The position numbers were made by a program, and so were the translations under genes. Below, piece after piece: positions 35,709 to 45,018 of a stretch of 64,000 nt of DNA (positions are counted from its first letter, which is position 1; every line of letters begins with the position of its first letter). The notes below the pieces were generated by a model, which worked only from the letters and a program-made list of their open reading frames with translations, had not been told where the DNA came from and ran no database searches. The stretch is from Bacteroidales bacterium (GTDB lineage Bacteria > Bacteroidota > Bacteroidia > Bacteroidales > P3), in NCBI GenBank assembly GCA_017960475.1, contig JAGCZH010000006.1, positions 62,001 through 126,000 on the forward strand. Direction: 5' to 3'.

Positions 35709-38015
35709 ATGTATAAGATACTACACCGCGAACAATTAACCGAGAACATTGTCTTGATGGAGATTGAATCCCCCTGGATTGCACAGTCGGGTAAACCAGG
35801 ACAATTTGTTATCGTTATTCCACACGACAAAGGCGAACGTGTACCTCTTACCATCTGCGACCTGGACAAAGACAAGAACAGTGTTACTATCGTCTTCCAG
35901 ATTGTTGGGGAGTCCACACAAAGACTTGCCGCCCTAAACGAAGAAGACAGCATTTTCACCATTGTGGGACCATTGGGCAACAAAGCCGAAATCATGGACG
36001 GCGAGAAACTCAACACATGGAGCAAGGGTGAAACGAAAAGAATACTGTTTGTCGCCGGCGGTGTGGGAACCGCGCCCATATATCCTCAAGCCAAATGGGC
36101 TCATGAGAACGGTATTGAATGCGATGTTATTATTGGTGCTCGCAACCGAAGCCTGCTCTTTTTCGAGGAAAGAATGGCCAAAGTATGCGACAACCTGTTC
36201 CTTATGACCGACGACGGTTCCTATGGTCAGCATGGCTTGGTTACAGACAAAATAAAAGAGCTTGTCGAGAACGGTGTCAGATACACTTGTTGTGTCGCCA
36301 TAGGCCCATTGCCCATGATGAAATTCGTATCGCTGCTCACCAAAAACTACGAGTTGCCAACCGTAGTGTCACTCAATTCAATGATGGTTGACGGCACAGG
36401 CATGTGCGGAGCTTGTCGCACAACAGTAGGCGGCAAGGTCAAGTTCACTTGTGTTGACGGACCTGAGTTTGATGGCCATCTTGTCGATTTTGACAGCGCC
36501 ATCAAGCGTCTTGCACGTCCCGACGCAAAAAAATACCGTATCGCCACCAGCGAGGACGGCCATCGTTGCAACCTCAGCCATGCCGTTGAAAGTCAGATTG
36601 AGACCGAGACAGCAAAACAGCGTCAAAAACCTCTTGAGCAAGACCCAAAAGAAAGAATCCACAATTTCGACGAGGTGTCACTGGGTTTGAATGAAGAGCA
36701 GGCCGTGGCTGAAGCCCACCGCTGTTTGCAATGCAAAAAGCCTATGTGTGTGGGCAAATGTCCTGTGGGCATCAACATACCACACTTCATATCCGCCATC
36801 AAAGAGCGCGATTTTGAGAAAGCCAGCCACATCATTGCCGAGGATTCTGCATTGCCGGCAGTGTGCGGGCGTGTGTGTCCTCAAGAGATGCAATGCGAGG
36901 GATCCTGCATTTTGGGTCATAAAGGAGAGCCAATAGCCATAGGTGCCCTCGAACGATTTGTCGCCGATTGGAAAAGAGTTCATGGTGGCAGCGACGAAGA
37001 GGTGGTGAAGGTCGCCAATGAAGCCCGTAAAACCAACGGAAAGAAAGTTGCTGTTATTGGCAGCGGCCCCTCGGGGTTGACATGCGCTGGCGATTTGGCC
37101 AAGAAAGGTTACAATGTGACCATTTTCGAAGCTCTTCAGCACGCTGGCGGAGTTTTAGTATATGGTATTCCCGAATTCCGTCTCCCCAAAAAGAAAATTG
37201 TTGAGCCCGAGATAGAGAACCTGAAAAAGCTAGGTGTCGAGATAGTCACCAACGTCATTGTAGGTCGCACAGTCACTATCGACGGCATTATGACCAAACA
37301 CGGCTTTGAGGCCATCTATATTGCCAGTGGCGCCGGTTTGCCAAAGTTTTTGAACATCCCTGGCGAAACACTTGTAGGAGTTACCTCCGCCAATGAACTG
37401 CTCACACGCACCAATCTCATGCATGGTTACGACAAAGAATACGACACACCCATAGTTCTCGGCAAAAAAGTGGCAGTGGTAGGCGGTGGCAATGTCGCCA
37501 TGGACGCTGCCAGAACGGCACGACGTCTTGGATGCGAGGTCACCGTGATCTACCGCCGTGACGAAGAGGATATGCCTGCCCGCAAGGAGGAGATACACCA
37601 CGCAAAAGAAGAGGGTATCGAGTTCTGCTTCCTGACCAACCCCATTAAAGTTGTCGACGACGGCAATGGCAACATGTCGGGAGTGGTAGTGGTTAGTATG
37701 GCCATGGGTGAAGTGGACGAGACGGGACGTCGCAGCTTCCATGTCATCGAAGGCAGCGAAAAAGAGATGAGTTTCGACAATCTCATTGTAGCTCTTGGCA
37801 CAAGTCCCAACCCGCTCATTAAAAACACAACCCCAGGTTTGGAGACCGAGAGATGGGGCGGAATCAAAACCGACGAAGAGTGCGCCACATCACGTCCTAA
37901 TGTATATGCCGGAGGTGATGCGGTCAGCGGTGCAGCCACGGTGATCCTTGCCATGGGTGCCGGTCGCCAAGCGGCTAAAAAAATAGACCAAGTACTGTCT
38001 AAAAGCAACAGTTAA
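35709..38015 (+). CDS. Fused NfnA-NfnB-type NAD(P)H:ferredoxin oxidoreductase / glutamate synthase-like flavoprotein
   Basis: A 768-residue fusion. Residues 1-280 are an NfnA/PyrK-like ferredoxin-NAD(P) reductase with FAD and NAD domains (FVAGGVGTAPIYP) and a [2Fe-2S] site at Cys233, Cys236 and about Cys248 (GMCGACR). Residues 300-768 are an NfnB/GltD-like flavoprotein with two [4Fe-4S] clusters (CLQCKKPMCVGKCP, and VCGRVCPQEMQCEGSC) and two Rossmann motifs (GSGPSGLTCAGDLA near 451 and GGGNVAMDAARTA near 592). In anaerobes NfnAB bifurcates electrons between NADH, NADPH and ferredoxin. The glutamate synthase large subunit is absent here, so bifurcation is more likely than glutamate synthesis; this is inference. 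Confidence 0.88.
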   Translation: MYKILHREQLTENIVLMEIESPWIAQSGKPGQFVIVIPHDKGERVPLTICDLDKDKNSVTIVFQIVGESTQRLAALNEEDSIFTIVGPLGNKAEIMDGEKLNTWSKGETKRILFVAGGVGTAPIYPQAKWAHENGIECDVIIGARNRSLLFFEERMAKVCDNLFLMTDDGSYGQHGLVTDKIKELVENGVRYTCCVAIGPLPMMKFVSLLTKNYELPTVVSLNSMMVDGTGMCGACRTTVGGKVKFTCVDGPEFDGHLVDFDSAIKRLARPDAKKYRIATSEDGHRCNLSHAVESQIETETAKQRQKPLEQDPKERIHNFDEVSLGLNEEQAVAEAHRCLQCKKPMCVGKCPVGINIPHFISAIKERDFEKASHIIAEDSALPAVCGRVCPQEMQCEGSCILGHKGEPIAIGALERFVADWKRVHGGSDEEVVKVANEARKTNGKKVAVIGSGPSGLTCAGDLAKKGYNVTIFEALQHAGGVLVYGIPEFRLPKKKIVEPEIENLKKLGVEIVTNVIVGRTVTIDGIMTKHGFEAIYIASGAGLPKFLNIPGETLVGVTSANELLTRTNLMHGYDKEYDTPIVLGKKVAVVGGGNVAMDAARTARRLGCEVTVIYRRDEEDMPARKEEIHHAKEEGIEFCFLTNPIKVVDDGNGNMSGVVVVSMAMGEVDETGRRSFHVIEGSEKEMSFDNLIVALGTSPNPLIKNTTPGLETERWGGIKTDEECATSRPNVYAGGDAVSGAATVILAMGAGRQAAKKIDQVLSKSNS

Positions 38016-38086
38016 ACAGTTAAAATTTAAAAGGTTAAAACAATCCATAAACAATAACGAGAAACAATAAAGAAAAAAGTCACAAT

Positions 38087-38974
38087 ATGGCAAAGAAAGA
38101 TCTTTTTATGGGAACAGGTGTTGCTCTGATAACGCCTTTCAGAAAACAAGAGACCATTGATTTCAGCAAACTGGAAGAGCTTATTGACTTTGTCATCAGC
38201 TCAGGAGTGGACTACATTGTGGCACTTGGCACTACCAGCGAGGCTGCCACCATGACTGATAGCGAACGCACCGCTCTTTTGCAGTTTATTGTCGAGAGTG
38301 TCAACAACCGTGTGCCTATCATGCTTGGCATGGGCGGCAACAACACTCGCGCCGTCACCGATGCCATAAGCCAAACCAACTTTGACGGTATCGGCGCCAT
38401 ACTCTCAGTAACGCCCTATTACAACAAACCACAGCAACGTGGTCTGGTCGAGCATTTCAAAAGCATAGCCGACGCCTCTCCTGTACCTGTTGTTCTTTAT
38501 AATGTACCCGGACGCACATCCTGCAACCTCTCAGCAGAAACCACTCTCCAGCTGGCAGAAGAGAACAGCAACATCATCGGTATCAAAGAAGCCTCGGGTA
38601 ATATGCAGCAAATCATGGAGATTTTACGTTGCAAGCCCGCAGGTTTTAAAGTCATATCCGGCGACGATGCACTTACCCTTCCTATGCTTGCCATGGGTGC
38701 CTCTGGCGTAATCTCTGTTGTCGCCAACGCACGTCCAAAGGAGATGTCCGACATGGTGCATTTAGGATTGAAAGGAGATATGAAAAAAGCTCTTCCCATC
38801 CACTACAGCTTGCTTCCGCTCATGCATGCCATCTTTGAGGAAGGCAACCCCGGCGGTATCAAAGCTCTACTTGAGATAGAAGGTCGTATCATGAACCAAC
38901 TGAGACTGCCCTTGACGAAAGTGTCAAAAGTTTTGTACAACAAACTGAAAGAACTCTCTTCCATACATATTTAG
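38087..38974 (+). CDS. dapA: 4-hydroxy-tetrahydrodipicolinate synthase
   Basis: A 295-residue TIM-barrel aldolase that condenses pyruvate with aspartate semialdehyde, first step of lysine and diaminopimelate synthesis. The Schiff-base lysine is about Lys167 in GIKEASGN; the catalytic-triad Tyr is in TPYYNKPQQRGL; the GTTSEAATM motif near 45-53 binds pyruvate. The N-terminus (GTGVALITPF) is typical. A 71-base gap separates it from the NfnAB-like gene. Confidence 0.96.
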   Translation: MAKKDLFMGTGVALITPFRKQETIDFSKLEELIDFVISSGVDYIVALGTTSEAATMTDSERTALLQFIVESVNNRVPIMLGMGGNNTRAVTDAISQTNFDGIGAILSVTPYYNKPQQRGLVEHFKSIADASPVPVVLYNVPGRTSCNLSAETTLQLAEENSNIIGIKEASGNMQQIMEILRCKPAGFKVISGDDALTLPMLAMGASGVISVVANARPKEMSDMVHLGLKGDMKKALPIHYSLLPLMHAIFEEGNPGGIKALLEIEGRIMNQLRLPLTKVSKVLYNKLKELSSIHI

Positions 38975-39025
38975 AAGCTCGAAAACGAGGGAGCCAAATG
39001 CCAAACACAACAACAGTGTCTATCG

Positions 39026-39466
39026 ATGGATGAATTAACCTCAAAAGCCCGTAGTGTCTTTGCCGACGACAAGTATGCCACCGAACTTACCGGAATAGCA
39101 ATAGATTCGGTAAGTCTCGACCATACTTGCTGCTCACTAAAAGTGGAGCGATGTCACAAGAATGCCAGAGGTGTTGTGATGGGAGGTGTTATTTTCACAC
39201 TTGCCGACATCACCTTCGCCATTGCCGCCAACAGCGCCCTTTTGAAGTGCGACAGTGACGAGGAGACAACACTGGAATGGGTTTCCAGCTCATCGACAAT
39301 ACACTACCTCAGCGCAGCCAATGGAAACATGCTGTATTCCATGTCAAAATGCATAAAACAAGGTCGCTCGCAAGCCATTTATGAGATAGACATCTTCGAT
39401 GAGAACAAACGTCATATCGCAATGGTGACAACGACAGGGACTCGAATACTTTCCACCAACTCTTGA
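39026..39466 (+). CDS. PaaI-family hotdog thioesterase
   Basis: A 146-residue hotdog-fold protein likely to hydrolyse acyl- or aryl-CoA thioesters. The family signature is visible as KNARGVVMGGVIFTLADITF (helix and loop, with the catalytic Asp) and the GNMLYSMSKCIKQGRSQAIYEI strand pair at the end. Short and single-domain, as in PaaI. Starts 51 bases after dapA. Substrate is unknown. The prenyl synthase gene follows almost at once. Confidence 0.85.
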   Translation: MDELTSKARSVFADDKYATELTGIAIDSVSLDHTCCSLKVERCHKNARGVVMGGVIFTLADITFAIAANSALLKCDSDEETTLEWVSSSSTIHYLSAANGNMLYSMSKCIKQGRSQAIYEIDIFDENKRHIAMVTTTGTRILSTNS

Positions 39467-39480
39467 CAAAACAACTACCC

Positions 39481-40464
39481 ATGGAACTATCAGAGATTGA
39501 AAAGACATTGACTCCCATAATTACGCACTTTCAGGCGGCTTACTCAGAACTCACTGACAGTTCCGAGATAAAGATTATTGAAGAGATAGCACATCATCTT
39601 CTTGCCCGGCAGGGAAAACATTTGAGACCCACAGTAATGCTTTTAAGCGCATGCTGCTGCGGATTTCCCCTAACTGCAAAAAGCGATAACCCTATTTTCA
39701 AAATAGCCGCAGCGATAGAGGCCTTACACAATAGCACACTCCTTCACGACGATGTCATTGACCGGGCAGAAATGCGTCGCGGAATCGAAACCATCAATAA
39801 ACTCTACAACAATAAGGTCGCCGTACTTGCCGGCGATTTCTACCTCGCCAAAGTGATGAAGGCTGTCAACGAAGTGGACAACAAAACGATAACAGCAATC
39901 ATCAACAACACCGTCATTGACATGAGCGAAGGAGAGTTGTTGCAGCAACAATACAACTCACGATTCGACATTGACGAGAGTATCTACTTCGAGATAATAC
40001 GCAAAAAAACTGCGGTCTTTATTGCGCTGAGCTGCCAAGCGGGAGCCATATTTTCCACAACCGATGACAACAAAATCAAAGCCGTCCGACAATTTGGTGA
40101 GGATTTGGGTATGGCATTCCAGATACGCGACGATATACTCGATTATATGCCATCGTCGCGCTCAGGCAAACCGCAGGGCAACGACTTGGTGGAAAAGCGT
40201 TGCACTCTGCCGTTGATACTCGCCCTTCGCAATTGTGGCACAAACGATCGCAACGACATTGTGGAGATGCTTTCCAACGACGAGATAGACACAAAAAAAA
40301 TGGACAAAGCCATCGCCTTTGTTGTCGAGAAAGAAGGACTGTTGCTCGCCACGCGTGTCCTGACAAAATATATCGACTCCGCAATAGCATCGCTCGAGAC
40401 TTTGCCCGACAACAAATATCGTCATCTATTGCAAGAACTTGCGCTGTCATTAAAAGAAATATAA
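39481..40464 (+). CDS. Polyprenyl diphosphate synthase (trans-isoprenyl type)
   Basis: A 327-residue enzyme that lengthens isoprenoid chains for quinones or related lipids. The two Asp-rich motifs are present: LLHDDVIDRAEMRRG (DDxxD variant, DDVID) and FQIRDDILDYMPS. The KxGKHLRP-like RQGKHLRPTVMLLSA and the GGDFYLAKVM-type part are also seen. I start it at the ATG at 39481; a TTG six codons earlier is also open and overlaps the thioesterase by 4 bases. Chain length (octaprenyl-like) cannot be fixed by eye. Confidence 0.9.
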   Translation: MELSEIEKTLTPIITHFQAAYSELTDSSEIKIIEEIAHHLLARQGKHLRPTVMLLSACCCGFPLTAKSDNPIFKIAAAIEALHNSTLLHDDVIDRAEMRRGIETINKLYNNKVAVLAGDFYLAKVMKAVNEVDNKTITAIINNTVIDMSEGELLQQQYNSRFDIDESIYFEIIRKKTAVFIALSCQAGAIFSTTDDNKIKAVRQFGEDLGMAFQIRDDILDYMPSSRSGKPQGNDLVEKRCTLPLILALRNCGTNDRNDIVEMLSNDEIDTKKMDKAIAFVVEKEGLLLATRVLTKYIDSAIASLETLPDNKYRHLLQELALSLKEI

Positions 40465-40536
40465 GTTTTTATATACTAATAGAATATCGAACAAATTATT
40501 GAAACACATCGAAAAAACTAAATTCTTAAATCAAAT

Positions 40537-41046
40537 ATGAAAAAATCAATCCTTTTTTTAGCCGCAATGCTTGTTTTCGGATTTGCGATGTCGCAAAACG
40601 CTAAACTACCCGAAAACATCTCTATCAAAACCCTTGACGGAAAAACTGTAGAGACTTCAATAATAAAGAATGATGGACACCCTATCATCATCAGTTTTTG
40701 GGCCACATGGTGCAAACCTTGCAACCGCGAACTGAACGCCATCAAGGAAGTCTATGAAGAGTGGCAGGAAGAGACTGGCGTGAAATTGGTTGCCATCTCC
40801 ATCGACGACTCGCGTTCCGCTTCGAAAGTGAAACCCCATGTCGATGGCAATGGTTGGGAATACGAGGTGTATCTAGACCAAAACCAGGATTTCAAGCGCG
40901 CCATGAATGTCGTCAACGTGCCACACACCTTCCTCATCGATGGCGAAGGCAATATAGTTTGGCAACATACCTCCTATGTCGACGGCAGCGAAGAGGAGCT
41001 TTTCGAATTGGTGAAGAAATTAGCCAACGGCGAGAAAATAAACTAA
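40537..41046 (+). CDS. TlpA/ResA-type thioredoxin-like protein, exported
   Basis: A 169-residue protein with signal peptide MKKSILFLAAMLVFGFAMS. The thioredoxin-like fold has the active site WATWCKPC (CxxC) near 54-57 and cis-Pro in NVPHTFLIDGEGNI. It should reduce disulphides or keep cysteines reduced in the periplasm. The Omp28-like lipoprotein, with a CxxC, lies two genes downstream, and the DUF6029 protein between them; the three form one plus-strand run and may work in the same compartment. Confidence 0.9.
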   Translation: MKKSILFLAAMLVFGFAMSQNAKLPENISIKTLDGKTVETSIIKNDGHPIIISFWATWCKPCNRELNAIKEVYEEWQEETGVKLVAISIDDSRSASKVKPHVDGNGWEYEVYLDQNQDFKRAMNVVNVPHTFLIDGEGNIVWQHTSYVDGSEEELFELVKKLANGEKIN

Positions 41047-41081
41047 ACCAAGCCAGCATTTAATATCATAACTATACATAC

Positions 41082-42758
41082 ATGAAATCAATCAGAGCCA
41101 AGATAATTGTTTTTGCCGCTGTTACAGTAGCCATGCAATGCGTCACCTCAACAGTAGCAAAAGCACAAGGCATCCTCGGCGGTCATGTCACCGGCAATGT
41201 CCAGTTTGACGGTCAGTTGTCGAAGCGCGACACTATAATAGGTTCCAGCGACGTGCCGGAAAAACTACTCACCAACGCCCGTGCTGACATACTATACACC
41301 AACGGCAATTTCAGCGCCGGACTTCGTTACGAAGCTTATCTCGGTCCTATGCTGGGATTCAACAGCCAATATACCGGACAAGGTATAGCCAATTATTTTG
41401 TCAGTTACAAAACCCAGACATTCGCTGTAACGGCAGGTCATTTTTATGAGCAGTTCGGCAGCGGCATGACAATGCGAGCCTACGAGGACCGTTACCTGGG
41501 TCTTGACAACGCCCTCAGAGGCATCAACGTCACATACCGGCCATGGAAAGGTGTGACATTGAAAGGCTTGGTGGGACAACAACGCTATTTCTGGGACACC
41601 AAAGGATTGGTACGAGGCATGGACGCCGAAGTATCATTCAACGACATTATCACCGCATGGAACGAGAGCAAGACACGCTTCACTCTTGGAGGATCGTTTG
41701 TTAGCAAGTACGAGGAAGATGAGACCATCCTCGCTGACATCAGCGGTTTCAAACTCAACCTGCCTAAGAACGTCGCCGCATCATCGGTGCGTATGGATTT
41801 GAATCGTGGCGGTTTTGGTCTTCAGGCGGAATATGCCTTCAAAAGCCAGGATCCAAGCATTGTAAACGACTATATCTACAAAAATGGTAATGCATTGTGG
41901 CTTAGCGCCAGCTATTCGCAGAAAGGTCTCAGCGCCAACATCCAAGCCAAACGTGTCGACAATATGGGATTCAAATCAGTTCGCTCCATCAGTGGAGAGA
42001 TGCTTTACATCAACTATACTCCGTCGATAACTAAACAGCACACCTATGCTTTCCTAAGCATGTATCCCTATGCCACACAAAGCACTGGCGAAATGGGTCT
42101 CCAAGCCGATTTCATGTACAAATTCAAGAAAGAGAGCCTGCTCGGTGGCAAATACGGTACCGATATACATATCAACGCCTCGCTCATCACAGGATTAGAC
42201 ACCACTGTGCTTGGAGGCAAAGGAACTGAAGGCTATTCGTCGTCGTTTTTCGGTACCGGCGAGACATACTACGGCGACATATCGTTGGAGATTGCCAAGA
42301 AATTAAGCTCCAAAGTCAAACTTACAGCCACTTATGGTTATGTTGTCTTCAACCCCGTCGTTGAAGGTCATGCTGGCGACATACACCACAACCATGTCGC
42401 CATAGCCGATTTAACCTGGAAGATAAACCGCAAGAATGTGCTTCGTTTCGAGGCCGAATGGATGGGCAGCGACAGCCACTACGACCCTATTGTCGACGAC
42501 AAAAGAGCTGGCGACTGGATTATGGGATTGGTTGAGTACAATTTCACAAGTGCATGGTTTGTTTCGCTCAGTGACCAATATGCCTACAAAGACGGCGTAG
42601 GGAACTACTACAATCTTTCGGTTGGCTACACCAAAGGTGCGACACGTCTGCAGGTGGGTTACGGCAAACAGCGTGAAGGTATTATCTGTATCGGCGGTGT
42701 GTGCCGCAATGTTCCCGCCAGCAACGGACTAACCTTCAGCCTTACCACATCATTCTAG
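41082..42758 (+). CDS. DUF6029 family outer-membrane protein
   Basis: A 558-residue exported protein (signal MKSIRAKIIVFAAVTVAMQC..., cut after AKA). The body is a string of amphipathic strands with aromatic ends (YRPWKGVTLKGLVGQQRYFW, YSQKGLSANIQAKRVDNMGF, FTSAWFVSLSDQYAYK) ending in Phe (LTFSLTTSF), as for a beta-barrel. Matches the DUF6029 family of this phylum, usually next to Omp28-like and TlpA-like genes, as here. Function unknown; porin-like role is possible. Confidence 0.85.
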   Translation: MKSIRAKIIVFAAVTVAMQCVTSTVAKAQGILGGHVTGNVQFDGQLSKRDTIIGSSDVPEKLLTNARADILYTNGNFSAGLRYEAYLGPMLGFNSQYTGQGIANYFVSYKTQTFAVTAGHFYEQFGSGMTMRAYEDRYLGLDNALRGINVTYRPWKGVTLKGLVGQQRYFWDTKGLVRGMDAEVSFNDIITAWNESKTRFTLGGSFVSKYEEDETILADISGFKLNLPKNVAASSVRMDLNRGGFGLQAEYAFKSQDPSIVNDYIYKNGNALWLSASYSQKGLSANIQAKRVDNMGFKSVRSISGEMLYINYTPSITKQHTYAFLSMYPYATQSTGEMGLQADFMYKFKKESLLGGKYGTDIHINASLITGLDTTVLGGKGTEGYSSSFFGTGETYYGDISLEIAKKLSSKVKLTATYGYVVFNPVVEGHAGDIHHNHVAIADLTWKINRKNVLRFEAEWMGSDSHYDPIVDDKRAGDWIMGLVEYNFTSAWFVSLSDQYAYKDGVGNYYNLSVGYTKGATRLQVGYGKQREGIICIGGVCRNVPASNGLTFSLTTSF

Positions 42759-42797
42759 TTCTCATACTCGCTCACATAACCACAAACTTTTTAAACG

Positions 42798-43664
42798 ATG
42801 AAAAAAATTATCCGAAACATATTAATGCTTGCCATCGTGTCGGCAGCAGCCATCGGTTGCGACAAAATCGATGAGAACAACTATATCGTTTATTCCGGCG
42901 CATCCGGAGAATGGTTTGACGGCACCCCTGTCGAGGACCATAGTCAAAGAGCCTTTCTAGAAAAATATACCGGCGTTCGATGCAATAACTGCCCCACCGC
43001 CGACCAGGTCATTGCCGCCGCCAGCTCACAATATGGTGACAAACTTGTTGTTGTCTCCATCCACGACTCCAACACACTACAAAGGCCCATCGGCGACAGC
43101 CCTGACATGCGCTGTCCCGACGGCGACACATGGAGCAAAGCCCTTGGCGTTTTCGGTGCAGGCGAATATCCCATGGCACTTGTCAACCGCAAACCCTCAG
43201 GCAACGGTTGGGAGCGTTTCAACCCCGTGGGAGGTGTCAGCACCCAAATAGACGAGGCTCTCGCGGCAGCGCCATCGGTAGCACTCTCTCTTAGCGCCGA
43301 CAGAGTTGACGCCAGCATTGACATCAATGTCTACATTGAGTATCTAAGCACTCTCTCTGGCAAACAGACAGTGACTTTATTGCTTATTGAGGACGGCATC
43401 ATCGCCACCCAGAAAATGCCTAACCACAGCGACAGCGCCGGATATCAGCACAACCACATCCTGCGCGATGTCATCACCGACCTATGGGGAGCAGACATCG
43501 ATGCCAACGGTCAAGCCGGGACCTGCCGTAAAGCCCGTTTTTCATACACCGCTGCCAACCAGGAATGGAATCTTGACCGCTGCCACATCATAGCTCTCGT
43601 CTCAGACAAAGAGAGCAAGAAAGTGTACAACAGTGCCCAGTGCAGCATTAGCGCCGAAAAGTGA
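42798..43664 (+). CDS. Omp28-related outer-membrane lipoprotein
   Basis: A 288-residue lipoprotein (MKKIIRNILMLAIVSAAAIGC; lipobox AIGC). Its N-terminal domain is thioredoxin-like and keeps CNNC in FLEKYTGVRCNNCPTADQV, with KLVVVSIHDSN next. Residues about 170-288 form the Omp28 C-terminal sandwich. In Porphyromonas the relative is an outer-membrane adhesin-like protein, but activity as a redox protein is possible because the CxxC is kept. Its stop overlaps the MATE gene start. Confidence 0.86.
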   Translation: MKKIIRNILMLAIVSAAAIGCDKIDENNYIVYSGASGEWFDGTPVEDHSQRAFLEKYTGVRCNNCPTADQVIAAASSQYGDKLVVVSIHDSNTLQRPIGDSPDMRCPDGDTWSKALGVFGAGEYPMALVNRKPSGNGWERFNPVGGVSTQIDEALAAAPSVALSLSADRVDASIDINVYIEYLSTLSGKQTVTLLLIEDGIIATQKMPNHSDSAGYQHNHILRDVITDLWGADIDANGQAGTCRKARFSYTAANQEWNLDRCHIIALVSDKESKKVYNSAQCSISAEK

Positions 43665-44992
43665 ACCGCAAAATACTAAAACTGGCTCTACCCAACATCA
43701 TCACCAATATCACTGTACCCTTGTTGGGTATGGTAGACACAGCGATTGTAGGTCACCTAAGCGAGATGCACATAGGTGCCATCGCCATAGGTACTCAGAT
43801 TTTCAACCTGATATACTGGAACTTCGGTTTTCTTAGAATGGGTACCAGCGGGTTCACCGCACAAGCCTATGGTTCGCGCCGTCTCGACGAGGCGGTGCGA
43901 GTCTTTATCAGAGCCTTTGCAATAGCAATAGCCATTGCCTTGAGTCTTATTGTTCTGCAATATCCGATAGCGTTGCTGTCGGAATGCATTTTCAATGGCA
44001 GCCATAATGTACTCAGCCTGGCACTAAGCTACTTTTTTGTGCGCATATGGGCAGCGCCAGCCACTCTGGGATTATATGCCATAAAAGGATGGTTCATAGG
44101 CATGCAGAATTCCAAACTGCCCATGTGGATAGCCATTTTCATCAACATAGTGAATATTGTCTGCAGCCTATTGTTTGTGATTGTATTCCACTGGGACATA
44201 CGAGGTGTAGCCTTGGGAACTGTCATAGCACAATACAGCGGATTGGCCGTAGGACTCTATTTCGTTGTGTTTCGATACGGTAAACTGTTTCGTGGCCGGA
44301 TCAACAAGCAGTTCTTGGCCGAGACATTGAGATGGGAAGCCATGAAAAGGTTCTTCCGTGTCAATGGTGACATTTTCCTGAGAACAATTTGCCTTGCAGC
44401 CGTTTTCACCTTCATCACCTCCGAGTCGGGACGTATTAGCGACCAAATCCTTGCTGTCGACGCACTCCTGCTGCAATTCTTCACATTATTCAGCTACATT
44501 ATGGACGGTTTTGCCTATGCCGGCGAATCGCTAGTAGGGCGCTACATAGGAGCCCGCGACCGCAAGTCGTTGGTGTCTGCGGTACGTCATCTTCTAGTAT
44601 GGGGACTATCATTGACACTTGTATTCACCATTGCCTATCACCTTGGTGGAGAAGAGTTTCTGCGGCTGTTCAGCGACAAAGAAAATGTCATCAACGCCGC
44701 CCATCCCTATTTATTCTGGGTATTGATAGTGCCTGTATGCGGTTTTGCCGCCTTTCTCTTTGACGGTATCTTTATTGGAGCCACAGCCTCTAAAACAATG
44801 CGCGACAGCATGTTTGTAGCCACAGCACTATTTTTTGCAATCTACTATTTCGGCCGACAACTCATAGACACCAATTCAGAACAGCAGCAGAACAACATGC
44901 TCTGGCTCGCATTCATGGTATATCTGACGGCACGAGGCTTGGGGCAAGCCATAATGCTTCGCAAGGCCGTATATTCCAAAGCCCAGCCCTAA
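43661..44992 (+). CDS. MATE family efflux transporter
   Basis: A 443-residue inner-membrane protein with about 12 helices. It resembles the DinF-like branch: VPLLGMVDTAIVGHLSEMHIG near the N-terminus, FNLIYWNFGFLRMGTSGFTAQAYG, and the second half beginning DALLLQFFTLFSYIMDGFAYA. It likely exports cationic drugs or lipid-linked compounds by sodium or proton exchange. Start is a GTG at 43661 that overlaps the Omp28-like stop by 4 bases (GTGA). Length is a little below the family mean. The HAD phosphatase gene follows after 26 bases. Confidence 0.9.
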   Translation: MNRKILKLALPNIITNITVPLLGMVDTAIVGHLSEMHIGAIAIGTQIFNLIYWNFGFLRMGTSGFTAQAYGSRRLDEAVRVFIRAFAIAIAIALSLIVLQYPIALLSECIFNGSHNVLSLALSYFFVRIWAAPATLGLYAIKGWFIGMQNSKLPMWIAIFINIVNIVCSLLFVIVFHWDIRGVALGTVIAQYSGLAVGLYFVVFRYGKLFRGRINKQFLAETLRWEAMKRFFRVNGDIFLRTICLAAVFTFITSESGRISDQILAVDALLLQFFTLFSYIMDGFAYAGESLVGRYIGARDRKSLVSAVRHLLVWGLSLTLVFTIAYHLGGEEFLRLFSDKENVINAAHPYLFWVLIVPVCGFAAFLFDGIFIGATASKTMRDSMFVATALFFAIYYFGRQLIDTNSEQQQNNMLWLAFMVYLTARGLGQAIMLRKAVYSKAQP

Positions 44993-45018
44993 CCATACTC
45001 ACAAACACAAAAACACTT

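Noticed and set aside
43661..43700. MATE gene start as an annotation artefact
   Set aside because: GTG overlapping the previous stop by 4 bases opens the conserved N-terminal helix (KILKLALPNIITNI) directly, so it is accepted as a real start.
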